A DNA stretch of 64,000 bases from Bradyrhizobium icense (GCF_001693385.1 NZ_CP016428.1:4774001-4838000); one strand, 5' to 3'. Positions 9,466 through 18,194 are shown, counted from the stretch's first letter. The notes: generated by a model not told the origin, from the letters alone. A program made the numbers and translations.

Positions 9466-9512
9466 CCCAAAACAAGAAACCGGGGGACCGTTCGCTAACG
9501 GCCCGTCCGGTT
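9466..9512 (-). terminator. Hairpin terminator or attenuator after acpP
   Basis: Read on the minus strand, AACCGG at 9512-9507 pairs with CCGGTT at 9483-9478, with an inner CCGTT-AGCG-AACGG hairpin, and is followed by a T-rich run (TTTCTTGTTTTGG). It lies between acpP and fabF and would let acpP be made in excess of fabF, as acyl carrier protein is usually very abundant. Its strength is inferred. Confidence 0.65.
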
Positions 9513-9534
9513 CTGTCTCTACCCGCCCGGGACG

Positions 9535-9774
9535 TCAGCTTTTCGCGTTCTTCTCGAGAAACTTCGTCGCATCGCCGACGGTCAAAATCGTCTCGGCAGC
9601 GTCATCGGGAATCTCGCAGCCGAACTCTTCTTCAAATGCCATCACAAGCTCGACGGTGTCGAGGCTGTCGGCGCCGAGGTCGTCGATGAAACTTGCGTTG
9701 TCGACAACCTTATCGGGTTCAACACCGAGGTGTTCGACCACAATCTTCTTAACCCGCTCGCCAATCTCACTCAT
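9535..9774 (-). CDS. acpP: Acyl carrier protein
   Basis: A 79-residue acyl carrier protein, the standard length. The phosphopantetheine attachment site is Ser37 in [25 protein letters not shown] sequence. It carries growing acyl chains during fatty acid synthesis and delivers them to lipid A and phospholipid synthesis. A GAGGTTAAAG ribosome-binding site precedes the ATG. It lies between fabG and fabF, with a 304-base gap upstream that may hold its own promoter and a hairpin downstream. Confidence 0.98.
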   Translation of the reverse strand: MSEIGERVKKIVVEHLGVEPDKVVDNASFIDDLGADSLDTVELVMAFEEEFGCEIPDDAAETILTVGDATKFLEKNAKS

Positions 9775-10078
9775 CTTTAACCTCGTGCTTGTTCCATTGG
9801 ACCCGACCCCAAGACGCTACAGAGACGCTACGAGCTATCGTGGTCGTTAAACTTCCTTCGCTATCGCGCATAGTCTTGATTCGGCCCGGTGGTAGCCGAC
9901 AAAGCCCCGGCGAACGGCAGGCGTCGTCACGCCAATATACAGGGTTTCAAAATCCTGCAATGGCCTTGTTTGCCCATTCCGTCGGGGGTTCGGTTATCAT
10001 ACTTCCCAAGCCTTGACTACAAGCCTCACCCGCCCCGGCAAACGACCTTTGGCCGCATCGATCGGGGCAATAACTCGC
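9775..10078. other. acpP upstream region
   Basis: A 304-base gap between fabG and acpP on the minus strand with no gene. It probably contains a promoter for acpP. A TATATT hexamer is present on the minus strand near 9940, but no well-spaced -35 box was found, so no promoter is called. Confidence 0.5.
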
Positions 10079-10816
10079 TCAAATCATGGCCATTCCGCCG
10101 TTGACGTGAATCGTCTGACCGGTGACGTACGCTGCCTCGTTGGAGGCGAGATAGACGGCTGCTGCCGCGATGTCCTCCGGTGTCCCCAGCCGCGCCGCAG
10201 GAACCTTCGCCAGGATGGTCTCGCGCTGTTTGTCGTTGAGCGCGTCGGTCATCGGCGTCTTGATGAATCCCGGCGCGATGCAATTGGCGGTCACGTTGCG
10301 CTTGGCGTACTCCGCACCCAGCGTCTTGATCAGGCCGATGATTCCGGCCTTCGACGCGGTGTAGTTGGCCTGGCCGGGGTTGCCGGTCACGCCGACGATC
10401 GAGGTGATCGCAATGATCCGGCCGAAGCGTTTACGCATCATCAGTTTGGTCGCGGCGCGGGCGAGACGGAACGTCGCGGTCAGATTGACCTGGATCACGT
10501 CGTCCCAATCCTCGTCGCGCAACTGCACAAACAGATTGTCGCGCGTGATGCCCGCATTGGCGATCAGGATATCGACCTGCCCCATCGCAGCTTCCGCCGC
10601 CGGCACCAGCGCTTCGACTTCCGCGCTGTCGGAAAGGTTGCACGGCAGCACATGGACGCGCTCGCCAAGCTTGCCGGCAAACGAATCCAGCACCTCGCGG
10701 CGGGTGCCGGAGATTGCGACCGTCGCGCCCTGCCCATGCAATGCCTGCGCGATCGCACCGCCGATGCCGCCGGTCGCGCCGGTCACCAGCGCCGTCCTGC
10801 CAGTCAAATCGAACAT
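10079..10816 (-). CDS. fabG: 3-oxoacyl-ACP reductase
   Basis: A 245-residue short-chain dehydrogenase that reduces 3-oxoacyl-ACP with NADPH. The cofactor motif TGATGGIGG is at 12-20, NAG at 87-89, and the active-site residues are Ser139, Tyr152 and Lys156 (ITSIVG ... NYTASKAG). The start MFDLTGRTALVTG is the family standard, with GGAGA a few bases before. It begins 22 bases after fabD stops and is probably in one transcript with it. Confidence 0.97.
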   Translation of the reverse strand: MFDLTGRTALVTGATGGIGGAIAQALHGQGATVAISGTRREVLDSFAGKLGERVHVLPCNLSDSAEVEALVPAAEAAMGQVDILIANAGITRDNLFVQLRDEDWDDVIQVNLTATFRLARAATKLMMRKRFGRIIAITSIVGVTGNPGQANYTASKAGIIGLIKTLGAEYAKRNVTANCIAPGFIKTPMTDALNDKQRETILAKVPAARLGTPEDIAAAAVYLASNEAAYVTGQTIHVNGGMAMI

Positions 10817-10838
10817 CAATGTCTCCTTCCGGGAGCTT

Positions 10839-11792
10839 TTAGGCCGAAGCCGCCAATGCGTCCTTCGCGGCGGCAATATCGTTGGGTCCCCCGATCGACA
10901 CGCCGACGGCGCCGTCGGCGATCCGCTTGACCAGCCCGCTCAGCACCTTGCCGGCACCGATTTCGAAGAACCGCGTGACGCCATGCGCTGCCATGTAGGC
11001 CACCGACTCGCGCCAGCGCACGGTGCCGGTGACCTGCTCGATCAGGCGGCGGCGAATCTCGTCGGGATCGGTGATCGGTGCGGCCAGCACGTTCGCCACC
11101 AGGGGCGCGGCCGGCGTCTTGATCGTTACAGCCGCGAGCGCCTCGGCCATGGCATCAGCGGCGGGCTGCATCAGCTTGCAATGGAATGGCGCGGACACCG
11201 GCAGCAGCATTGCACGCTTGGCGCCCCTGGCCTTGGCGATTTCCACGGCGCGGTCGACTGCCGCCTTGTCGCCGGACACCACCACCTGCCCGCCGCCATT
11301 GTCGTTGGCGGCCTGGCAGACCTGCCCCTGGGCAGCTTCGTCGGCGACGGCCATCGCCGCATCATAGTCGAGCCCGAGCAGTGCGGCCATCGCACCGGCG
11401 CCGACCGGCACCGCTTTTTGCATTGCAAGGCCGCGGGTGCGCAGCAGGCGCGCGGTATCGCTAATGCTGAGGCTGCCGGCAGCGGCCAGCGCGGAATATT
11501 CGCCGAGCGAATGGCCGGCGACAAAGGCCGCATCCCGCCCGACGGAAAAGCCCGCCTCGGTCTCCAGCACGCGCAATGTGGCGATCGAGACCGCCATCAG
11601 GGCCGGCTGGGCATTTTCCGTGAGCTGGAGGGTTTCGCCTGGGCCATCCCAAATGACGGCCGTCAGCTTTTCGCCGAGGGCCGAATCAACCTCATCGAAT
11701 ACCGTCCGCGCAGCCGGAAAGGCTTCCGCCAAGGCCTTGCCCATGCCGACCGCCTGGGAACCCTGCCCCGGAAAAGTGAATGCTGCCGTCAT
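10839..11792 (-). CDS. fabD: Malonyl-CoA:ACP transacylase
   Basis: A 317-residue malonyl-CoA acyl carrier protein transacylase, loading malonyl units onto AcpP. The nucleophile is Ser95 in AGHSLGEYSALA and the catalytic His is in SAPFHCKLM. The N-terminus TFPGQGSQAVGMG is diagnostic. It is the first gene of the minus-strand fab cluster. A TTGACA hexamer on the minus strand at 11862-11857 could be a -35 box, but the matching -10 is poor. Confidence 0.97.
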   Translation of the reverse strand: MTAAFTFPGQGSQAVGMGKALAEAFPAARTVFDEVDSALGEKLTAVIWDGPGETLQLTENAQPALMAVSIATLRVLETEAGFSVGRDAAFVAGHSLGEYSALAAAGSLSISDTARLLRTRGLAMQKAVPVGAGAMAALLGLDYDAAMAVADEAAQGQVCQAANDNGGGQVVVSGDKAAVDRAVEIAKARGAKRAMLLPVSAPFHCKLMQPAADAMAEALAAVTIKTPAAPLVANVLAAPITDPDEIRRRLIEQVTGTVRWRESVAYMAAHGVTRFFEIGAGKVLSGLVKRIADGAVGVSIGGPNDIAAAKDALAASA

Positions 11793-12049
11793 CGGCGCTC
11801 CCTGAACGTCCCGAAATCCCTTTGGATGGGGCGTAAGTCACCGACCACGGCGGCTATGTCAAGCCGCCGGGGGATGCTGGCCCCCGGGCGGTCGCGGCCA
11901 GCAGGTGCCGGGATTGTCCACCTTCTATGGGATGAAGCAGGAGCCGGCCGGCGGCAGGAAGCGTCTGCAATGCTGATAATGGCTCCCATCTACGATGCGC
12001 TTGCCCACGGGACTTCCAAACAGTCCGGTCATCCGCACGCTGGATCGCG

Positions 12050-12490
12050 CTAAGGCCGAGAGGCCGGTCTCCTGGACGGTCCTTGAATGAAGCCTTGCAT
12101 TTCCTCCTGCGTCACCTGGCCGTCCTTGTTGCTATCCATCGCTTTGAAAATTCTCTCATGAGCCGCCTGAAACTCCTGCAATGAGATTTGTCCGTCGCCA
12201 TCGTCCATCAGAGCGAACATCATGCGAAACATCATCGGAGATCCCATGTGGCCGCCCATCATGCCGCCACCCATCATGCCGCGGCCCATCATCCCGCGAC
12301 CCATCATGCCTCCACACATCATACCGCCTTGTCCCACACCGCCTTGCCCCGTCGTCCCGCCCCCTTCCTGATCCATGCTCTGGGAATGCGTGTGCTGATC
12401 CGATTGGGACTGCGCCATCGCACTCGCGGGACCAAATGCCAGCACGAGAGCAGACATCGTAAAACTCAAAACGCGAACTGCTTTCTTCAT
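12050..12490 (-). CDS. Periplasmic EF-hand protein with Gly/Met-rich repeats
   Basis: A 146-residue protein with a signal peptide (ending near AMAQS), a His-containing stretch, a Gly/Met repeat (GGMMGRGMMGRGMMGGGMM, 61-79) and two EF-hands. The second loop (D119 to E130) is a canonical 12-residue calcium loop. The first (DDGDGQISLQEF, 96-107) is one residue short, so it may bind poorly. Met-rich repeats can bind copper(I), but that is only a possibility here. The ATG at 12490 gives the signal peptide; the frame stays open upstream without signs of coding. Confidence 0.75.
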   Translation of the reverse strand: MKKAVRVLSFTMSALVLAFGPASAMAQSQSDQHTHSQSMDQEGGGTTGQGGVGQGGMMCGGMMGRGMMGRGMMGGGMMGGHMGSPMMFRMMFALMDDGDGQISLQEFQAAHERIFKAMDSNKDGQVTQEEMQGFIQGPSRRPASRP

Positions 12491-12610
12491 GGGAGCTTCC
12501 TCGTTTGGTGCCAAAGCCGATTGTCTCGGCGACAGTGAACGCAGGTCTTTCGAGCTTCGTTCCGTCATAATCCCTGGAGAATGGGTCGACGTCCGTCTCG
12601 CCGAGAGGCG

Positions 12611-12745
12611 ATGGAGCGTGCCCCTCACCCCATGACAGCTTTCGAGCGGCTGTTCCGCGAACGCGGTCTGCCGCGGAGCATCCGCTCCGACGATGAAGTG
12701 CCGGAGTGCTTCTTGTCGTGCTACGACAAGAACGAAACAACGTAG
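12611..12745 (+). pseudogene. Transposase (rve/IS481-like) fragment
   Basis: A 44-codon frame contains MTAFERLFRERGLPRSIRSD followed by DEVP, which matches the region around the second catalytic Asp of DDE integrase-core transposases (usual form ERLFREHGLPRAIRSDNGVPFASP). The frame then runs out of similarity and stops at 12745. The neighbouring Gly and downstream catalytic Glu region are missing, so it is a dead remnant. It lies directly upstream of the CPA2 antiporter. A perfect 9-base inverted repeat (TTCTTGTCG, 12710-12732) lies at its end. Confidence 0.6.
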
Positions 12746-12755
12746 GCAGCACAAC

Positions 12756-14543
12756 ATGGCAGAACAAGGCATTACGCAGACGCTCGGACCAGTCGTCGTG
12801 CTCCTCGGCTCGGCAGTCATCGCGGTACCGCTATTTCGCAGGATCGGGCTCGGATCGGTCCTGGGTTATTTCGCGGGCGGCCTCCTGGTCGGCCCGTCCG
12901 TGCTCGGGATCTTTACCGAACCCTCAACCATCCTACACGTCTCCGAACTCGGCGTCGTGATGTTCCTGTTCCTGATCGGCGTCGAAATGCGTCCGCAAAA
13001 GCTGTGGGCATCGCGGACCCAGATCTTCGGGCTCGGCCTTGCTCAGGTCTTGCTATGCATCGCGCTGTTGACCGGAGCCGGGATGCTCCTTGGATTGCGC
13101 GCGCCCGAGGCGTTCATCGCGGGGTCCGGCTTCGTCCTGTCGTCGACCGCCGTGATCATGTCGATCCTCAGGGAACGCGGCGCGCTTGCCAGCGGCCAAG
13201 GCCAGCAGGCGGTCTCAATCCTGCTTCTCGAGGATCTGATGATCGTCCCGCTCCTCGCAATCGTCGCTTTCATGGGCGCCTCGGGAGTCCCGGGCGAAGC
13301 AGGCGGCGTCGATTTGACTCGGGTTCTCGTAGCGCTCGGAGCTATCGCGCTGGTGATTGCTGCTGGGCACTGGCTGCTCGATCCGTTCTTCGTACTTCTC
13401 GCCCGCGCCCGCAACACCGAGGTGCTGACTGCCGGCGCGCTGCTCGTCGTGCTGGGCTCGGCCCTGCTAATGGAGCAGAGCGGCCTATCGATGGCCATGG
13501 GCGCGTTCGTTGCAGGCGTGATGCTGTCGCGGTCGAGCTATCGCCACCAGATCCAGACCGATATCGAGCCTTTCAAGGGCTTGCTCATGGGTCTGTTCTT
13601 CCTTGCGGTCGGCATGTCGCTCGAGCTTTCGGTCGTGGCCAGGGACTGGCAGATAATCCTCGCTCTGCTGGCCGCCTACGTCGTCGCGAAGTCGGCCGGC
13701 ATCTATGTTATCGCGCGCGCCTTCGGCGCGACCAACGTCCAGGCGCTGCGCCGGGTCTCGCTGTTCGCCCAAGGGGGTGAGTTCGCTTTCGTGCTCTATT
13801 CGGCGGCTGCCGGCGGCGGCGTGATCGGGGCCGCGGAAAACGCTGTGTTTTCGAGCGTCGTCATTCTGTCAATGGCGCTCACGCCCTTGATCCTGATTGC
13901 CGCCGATCGCCGGCTGAAGGACGAGCCCGTCTCCATGGACGGCGTCGACGCGGCCGAGGGGCTGAAAGGACGGGTGCTGATGATCGGCTTCGGCCGCTTC
14001 GGCCAGATCGCCTCGCAGATGCTGCTCGCACAAGGCATCGAGGTTTCGCTAATCGACAACGACCCGGATCGCATCCGGGAAGCCGAACGGTTCGGTTTCA
14101 AGGTCTATTTCGGCGACGGCGCACGGCTCGACATCCTGCGCCAGTCCGGCGCCGAGAACACCGACATGGTCATGGTCTGCGTCGATGACCGGACCGTCAC
14201 CGATCGCATCGTCGAACTGATGACCGCACACTTTCCGTCGTCCCGCCTGCTTGTACGTTCCTACGATCGCGGGCATTCCATCAAGCTGCGAAAAATAGGC
14301 GTTGACTACGAGATCCGCGAGACCTTCGAGTCGGCGCTCGTGTTCGGCGGTGCGGGGCTGAGAGCGCTCGGCATGACGGCGCTCGACGTGGGAGAAGTCA
14401 CAAACGACATCCGGCGGCGCGACGGTGAACGGCTCGACTTGCAGGCACAAGAGGGAATCCTGGCAGGCGCCGACAAACTGCATGTCGGGCCGAGACCCGA
14501 GCCGCTTATCCGGCCTCGCAACAAAGCGGCCGTGAGAAAATAG
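12756..14543 (+). CDS. CPA2 family monovalent cation:proton antiporter (KefB/KefC-like)
   Basis: A 595-residue inner-membrane antiporter. Residues 1 to about 390 form the Na+/H+ exchanger domain with about 12 membrane segments (for example GLGSVLGYFAGGLLVGPSVL). The C-terminal part is a TrkA-N Rossmann domain starting GRVLMIGFGRFGQIA, with the GxGxxG nucleotide motif and DGARLDILRQSG. Such proteins exchange K+ or Na+ for H+ and are gated by NAD(H) or glutathione adducts. The ATG at 12756 removes an upstream frame that overlaps the transposase remnant. It diverges from the EF-hand gene. Confidence 0.9.
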   Translation: MAEQGITQTLGPVVVLLGSAVIAVPLFRRIGLGSVLGYFAGGLLVGPSVLGIFTEPSTILHVSELGVVMFLFLIGVEMRPQKLWASRTQIFGLGLAQVLLCIALLTGAGMLLGLRAPEAFIAGSGFVLSSTAVIMSILRERGALASGQGQQAVSILLLEDLMIVPLLAIVAFMGASGVPGEAGGVDLTRVLVALGAIALVIAAGHWLLDPFFVLLARARNTEVLTAGALLVVLGSALLMEQSGLSMAMGAFVAGVMLSRSSYRHQIQTDIEPFKGLLMGLFFLAVGMSLELSVVARDWQIILALLAAYVVAKSAGIYVIARAFGATNVQALRRVSLFAQGGEFAFVLYSAAAGGGVIGAAENAVFSSVVILSMALTPLILIAADRRLKDEPVSMDGVDAAEGLKGRVLMIGFGRFGQIASQMLLAQGIEVSLIDNDPDRIREAERFGFKVYFGDGARLDILRQSGAENTDMVMVCVDDRTVTDRIVELMTAHFPSSRLLVRSYDRGHSIKLRKIGVDYEIRETFESALVFGGAGLRALGMTALDVGEVTNDIRRRDGERLDLQAQEGILAGADKLHVGPRPEPLIRPRNKAAVRK

Positions 14544-14747
14544 GAATGACGAAAGACCTTTGGATTTCCGGCAGCCTGCGATCAGGTCGTTCAATGTGGG
14601 GCTGCTGCGCGCCGCGGCGACTCGGAAGTGACCGGCCGCGCGTACTCTCGCCCGCTTCCCTTCAAGAAGCTGACCAGCCGCATCTCCGCAGATCGGCGGC
14701 TTGGGGCCGACCCTAAGCAGACATACCGTCCGGAGGAGCGCCAGCTG

Positions 14748-15167
14748 TTACGAACGTCCTGATTTGCCATAGTGATCCAGATGACGGCACAGCCACCCAC
14801 GTTCATTCCAAGGCGTCGATGGAAGGCGCGGCTCGTGTATGAACGACGGGTGTTTGTTCGGCCAAGCTGCTACACTCAATCTTGCCGAACGCTCCTTCAT
14901 CAGCACAAATGGGCCAATTACGGGAATTAGCCCAATCAATTGGTACCACCCTGAGCGATTTCGGTCATGACAACGCTTTGCGCCGACGGCCAAGGCCGGC
15001 CAACTCGTAAGCAGAAAGAGCACTACAAAAGTGCGGTTGAAAGAAAGTGGTGGCACTGCGACTGCCACGACGAGAAAAATGACGAGGAGTGGCAGAACGA
15101 AATACAGCCAGTAGGTACGCCGACCAATTCGTCCCTCGAATGAGAACAAGAAACTCAACAATCGCAT
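14748..15167 (-). CDS. DUF805 membrane protein, possibly with altered C-terminus
   Basis: A 139-residue protein with a DUF805 N-terminal part: FEGRIGRRTYWLY, three membrane segments, and the signature GAKRCHDRNRSGWYQLIGLIPVIGPF. After residue 92 the similarity to the family ends: the usual closing segment (a membrane-edge helix and a G-x-N-x-YGPDP motif) is absent and replaced by a basic, Pro-rich stretch. A frameshift or rearrangement near 14890 is possible. Its function is unknown. Confidence 0.65.
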   Translation of the reverse strand: MRLLSFLFSFEGRIGRRTYWLYFVLPLLVIFLVVAVAVPPLSFNRTFVVLFLLTSWPALAVGAKRCHDRNRSGWYQLIGLIPVIGPFVLMKERSARLSVAAWPNKHPSFIHEPRLPSTPWNERGWLCRHLDHYGKSGRS

Positions 15168-15328
15168 CGCTGTCCACCGATCAAGCGCTTAACATAGCTC
15201 AATTACGCTCGTGCTCAATGGCGGCTTACGGCCCTTGGCGGCGCGGCCATCGCTCTCCGCCGATGGCCGCTTTCAGAGCCAAAATGTCGATCAGCTATCC
15301 TGCATCAGGGCTGTTATGAATACGCAGC

Positions 15329-16354
15329 CTAGAACCCGCCTGCCTTCTGATCGCCTCCGACGGCTTGCCCGGCCCGCGCCCGGCGCTGGCTGCTCGCGAG
15401 CTGTCCCGGTCGGTCCTCGCGGTTGGGCTTGGCAGTCGCAAGGCGCAGCACGGCCAGGTAGTTCGGCTGGGTCTCCATCCGCGCGGCCATGGGGCTCTGC
15501 GAGAGAAGCTCGTGCACCCTGGGCAGGTTGTAGCAGGGGATGTAGAACAACAGATGATGCTCGAGATGATAGTTCACATGGTACGGCGCGATGAACAGCC
15601 GCTCGAGGAAATTGGCGTGGGTGGTGCGCGTGTTGCGCAAGGGATCGCTGGAGTCGGGCACCACGGCGTGCTCGGCGATGTTGCGGATGCGGGTAATCAC
15701 CATCTGCCAGGTCAGCAGCGGCACCAGCCACAATAGCGGATAAGCCCACCATAGGCCGGCTGCGGCGAGCCCGGCGAACATGATCGCGTTGACCAAGCAT
15801 TGCGGCCCGAGCTTTTCCCAGAAATGCGCGGCGCGCTTCCGCAGCGGCCATTCTGCAGGCCCGAGCGCATTGAGCAGTTGAGCCTTGCGTTGCTGATAGC
15901 CGGTCTGCCCAGTGAGGTCGCGCCAGAACTTGCGGCGATAGCTCAGCCTGGTGATCGGGAACGGCGCGGACAGGATCAGATCGGGATCGTCCTCCTGCTG
16001 GGTACGCGCATGATGCTGCAGGTGATAGCGGCGGTAAGCGCGCGTCTCGGCAAACACCGGATAGGCGCAAAACCACTGGCTCAGGAACAGATTGGTCTTC
16101 TCGTTCGGCGACAGGCAGCCATGGGCGCCGTCGTGCATCAGGATCGCAAGGCCAAGCTGGCGCGAGCCGATGATGAGGACCGCAAGCAGATAGGTCAGCG
16201 GGTTCGGCCACCACACCACCAGCGCGATGGCCGCGATGATCAGCGCCCAGGCATGCGCGATCATGGCAACGCCCTTCCATGTCACGCGCTGGCGGACGGT
16301 GATCAGTTCCTCCTCGCTGAGGAAATCGCGGGCACGCATGCGAAGTGCGGTCAT
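15329..16354 (-). CDS. Membrane fatty acid desaturase
   Basis: A 341-residue integral membrane desaturase with the three histidine boxes of the di-iron family: HDGAH (74-78), HLQHH (111-115) and HVNYHLEHH (259-267). These bind the di-iron centre that inserts a double bond into an acyl chain or oxidises a related lipid; the substrate is not evident. It overlaps the upstream TetR gene by 4 bases (ATGA), so the two are translationally coupled and probably controlled by that regulator. Confidence 0.92.
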   Translation of the reverse strand: MTALRMRARDFLSEEELITVRQRVTWKGVAMIAHAWALIIAAIALVVWWPNPLTYLLAVLIIGSRQLGLAILMHDGAHGCLSPNEKTNLFLSQWFCAYPVFAETRAYRRYHLQHHARTQQEDDPDLILSAPFPITRLSYRRKFWRDLTGQTGYQQRKAQLLNALGPAEWPLRKRAAHFWEKLGPQCLVNAIMFAGLAAAGLWWAYPLLWLVPLLTWQMVITRIRNIAEHAVVPDSSDPLRNTRTTHANFLERLFIAPYHVNYHLEHHLLFYIPCYNLPRVHELLSQSPMAARMETQPNYLAVLRLATAKPNREDRPGQLASSQRRARAGQAVGGDQKAGGF

Positions 16355-17079
16355 CTCTCGCTCTCCCCTTCCGATGCTTCTTCGGTCACGCCACTGCCGA
16401 CGAGGCGCAGCCGGCTGCCGGCGGCCTTGGTAGCGGCCTGATCGCCGAGCACACGCAGCATCTCGGCGGCCATTTCCTCAGGTGAGCGGCCCATCGCAAA
16501 TCCCTCGACCATCACGCCGATCGCGAGTGCCCAGAAGCGCCGCGAGGATGCATCGGGATCGCGTAAGGAGCGCCAGCCGTGCCGCTCGATCTGCTCGGCA
16601 TAGGCGCGCATGCCCTCGGCATGCAGCCGCTCGATGGTGCGCTCCACCAGCGGCGCGAGATCGGGCCTGCGCCGCGTCAGGGTGAGCGCCTCGGCGAAGA
16701 AGGCAACAGAATCGGTTGCGGTGACGGTCTCGACCAGCGCGCGGGTGTAGTCGCGCGGCGTCTGCGCCCGCAGCGCAGCCTGCTCGGTGGCGCGCGCGAC
16801 GTAGAGCATGTCGCGGCAGGCGGCCTCGACGAACAGCGCCTCCTTGGTGCGGAAGTAATAGGTGATCTGGCTCGGGAAAGCGTCGGCGGCCGCTGCGATA
16901 TCCGAGATCGAGGTCCCGGCGAGGCCCCGCTCCTTGAACAGCCGGCTCGCGCCATCCAGCAGCAGCGAACGCATCCGGCGCCCGGCCGTGCGCGTGGCGC
17001 GCGCGGCGTGCTTGGGGTCGCTGGAATTGGGATCGCCAGAAATAGGTTCGGCCGCCGTCTCGGTCCGCTTCGGGCCCAT
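16351..17079 (-). CDS. TetR/AcrR family regulator of the desaturase operon
   Basis: A 242-residue TetR protein with a disordered charged N-terminus, a helix-turn-helix (GLAGTSISDIAAAADAFPSQITYYF) at about 60-100 and a C-terminal ligand domain. The ATG at 17079 has a GGAGAG ribosome-binding site; an earlier GTG/ATG at 17112 would lie inside the operator. It overlaps the desaturase gene, so it likely senses a fatty acid or acyl-CoA and represses its own operon. A 17-base palindrome lies just upstream. Confidence 0.92.
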   Translation of the reverse strand: MGPKRTETAAEPISGDPNSSDPKHAARATRTAGRRMRSLLLDGASRLFKERGLAGTSISDIAAAADAFPSQITYYFRTKEALFVEAACRDMLYVARATEQAALRAQTPRDYTRALVETVTATDSVAFFAEALTLTRRRPDLAPLVERTIERLHAEGMRAYAEQIERHGWRSLRDPDASSRRFWALAIGVMVEGFAMGRSPEEMAAEMLRVLGDQAATKAAGSRLRLVGSGVTEEASEGESER

Positions 17080-17096
17080 AGTTCTCTCCGCCGTTA

Positions 17097-17125
17097 TTTG
17101 TATGTCATACAAACAAATAGTGCAA
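17097..17125 (-). promoter_or_regulatory. Promoter with overlapping TetR operator
   Basis: On the minus strand a -35 TTGCAC (17125-17120), a 17-base spacer and a -10 TACAAA (17102-17097) stand 18 bases before the TetR start. A perfect palindrome TTTGTATG-T-CATACAAA at 17097-17113 covers the -10 and part of the spacer, which is the usual position for an autorepressing TetR operator. Confidence 0.75.
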
Positions 17126-17241
17126 GATGGTCATTTGCATCCCCCGCGGAGCCCTCGGGGCTACTGTGCATGGGGTTGTTTTCCAAAAAATGAGAATGGA
17201 ACCGTATGGCGGGGCTGCCCGACCCATCCCCGTCCTTCTGC

Positions 17242-17269
17242 TTGCCATCCCGGCCAAAATCCTTATAAA
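17242..17269 (+). promoter_or_regulatory. Predicted promoter of rpsF
   Basis: TTGCCA at 17242-17247 and TATAAA at 17264-17269 are separated by 16 bases, a housekeeping-type promoter about 190 bases before rpsF. Confidence 0.5.
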
Positions 17270-17466
17270 CCGCGCCATCCGTGGATCCCGGCCGGGAGCT
17301 GAACGGACGGTCTCAGCAATCTCACCTTTGCAGGCGTTATTGATGTGGCAGGGCCAGTCGGCCCGTCGTCCCGTGCTTCCGCCTTCTGAGCTTATCCCCG
17401 AGTCCTTTCCGAAGGCCTCGAAGGGCTTGCCGCCGGGAACCGCGCCAACACTAGGAAAGGACACCC
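17270..17466 (+). other. rpsF leader
   Basis: About 200 bases of untranslated leader if the promoter at 17242 is used. Many rpsF operons carry an S6:S18-binding RNA structure here; I could not identify its core motif with confidence by eye. Confidence 0.4.
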
Positions 17467-17940
17467 ATGCCTCTTTACGAGCATGTTTTTCTCGCGCGTC
17501 AGGATGCGAGCACCCAGCAGGTCGAAGAGCTGACCACCCAGATGACGGGCATCGTCGAAGGGCTCGGCGGCAAGGTTACCAAGACCGAGAACTGGGGCGT
17601 ACGCTCCCTCACCTACCGCATGAACAAGAATCGCAAGGCACACTTCGTGCTGATGAACATCGATGCGCCCTCCGCTGCGGTCACCGAGATCGAGCGGCAG
17701 GAGCGGATCTCTGAAGACGTCATCCGCTACCTCACCGTCCGCGTCGAAGAGCACGAGGAAGGTCCCTCGGCGATGATGCGCAAGGCCGATCGCGACCGCG
17801 AGCGCGACGATCGCGGCGGCGGTTTCCGCGGCGACCGCGAAGGCGGCTTCCGTGGCGATCGTGAAGGCGGTGGTTTCCGCGGCGACCGTGGGCCGCGCCG
17901 GCCGCGCGAAGACGCTGTTGAAGCGACGGAAGAGGAGTAA
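17467..17940 (+). CDS. rpsF: 30S ribosomal protein S6
   Basis: A 157-residue S6 protein. The conserved body ([15 protein letters not shown] ... [22 protein letters not shown]) covers residues 1-100. A C-terminal tail of about 50 residues is rich in Arg, Gly and Asp and repeats FRGDREGG several times; it is longer than in E. coli but common in Rhizobiales. S6 binds S18 and 16S rRNA in the platform of the small subunit. AGGAAAGGA lies 7 bases before the ATG, and rpsR follows 5 bases downstream. Confidence 0.98.
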   Translation: MPLYEHVFLARQDASTQQVEELTTQMTGIVEGLGGKVTKTENWGVRSLTYRMNKNRKAHFVLMNIDAPSAAVTEIERQERISEDVIRYLTVRVEEHEEGPSAMMRKADRDRERDDRGGGFRGDREGGFRGDREGGGFRGDRGPRRPREDAVEATEEE

Positions 17941-17945
17941 GAATC

Positions 17946-18185
17946 ATGGCTGAAGCTGGTGCACGCCGTCCGTTTTTCCGCCGCCGCAAGACCTGTCCGT
18001 TCACGGGTCCGAATGCGCCGAAGATCGACTACAAGGACTCCAAGCTGTTGATGCGTTACGTCTCCGAGCGCGGCAAGATCGTGCCGAGCCGCATCACCGC
18101 CGTCTCCGCCAAGAAGCAGCGTGAACTCGCCCGCGCCATCAAGCGCTCGCGTTTCCTCGGCCTGCTGCCCTACGTCATTCGCTAA
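17946..18185 (+). CDS. rpsR: 30S ribosomal protein S18
   Basis: A 79-residue S18 protein of standard length with [20 protein letters not shown] and the C-terminal [14 protein letters not shown] sequence. It binds S6 and 16S rRNA. It is co-transcribed with rpsF and followed by a strong hairpin. In related genomes DUF2232 and rplI normally follow directly; here they are 3.7 kb away. Confidence 0.98.
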   Translation: MAEAGARRPFFRRRKTCPFTGPNAPKIDYKDSKLLMRYVSERGKIVPSRITAVSAKKQRELARAIKRSRFLGLLPYVIR

Positions 18186-18194
18186 GACATCTTC

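Noticed and set aside
10365..12053. 562-codon plus-strand frame across fabG and fabD
   Set aside because: Antisense to conserved genes; no family similarity.
12491..12820. N-terminal extension of the EF-hand gene
   Set aside because: It overlaps the antiporter start and transposase remnant on the other strand and has no conserved sequence; the signal peptide fixes the start at 12490.
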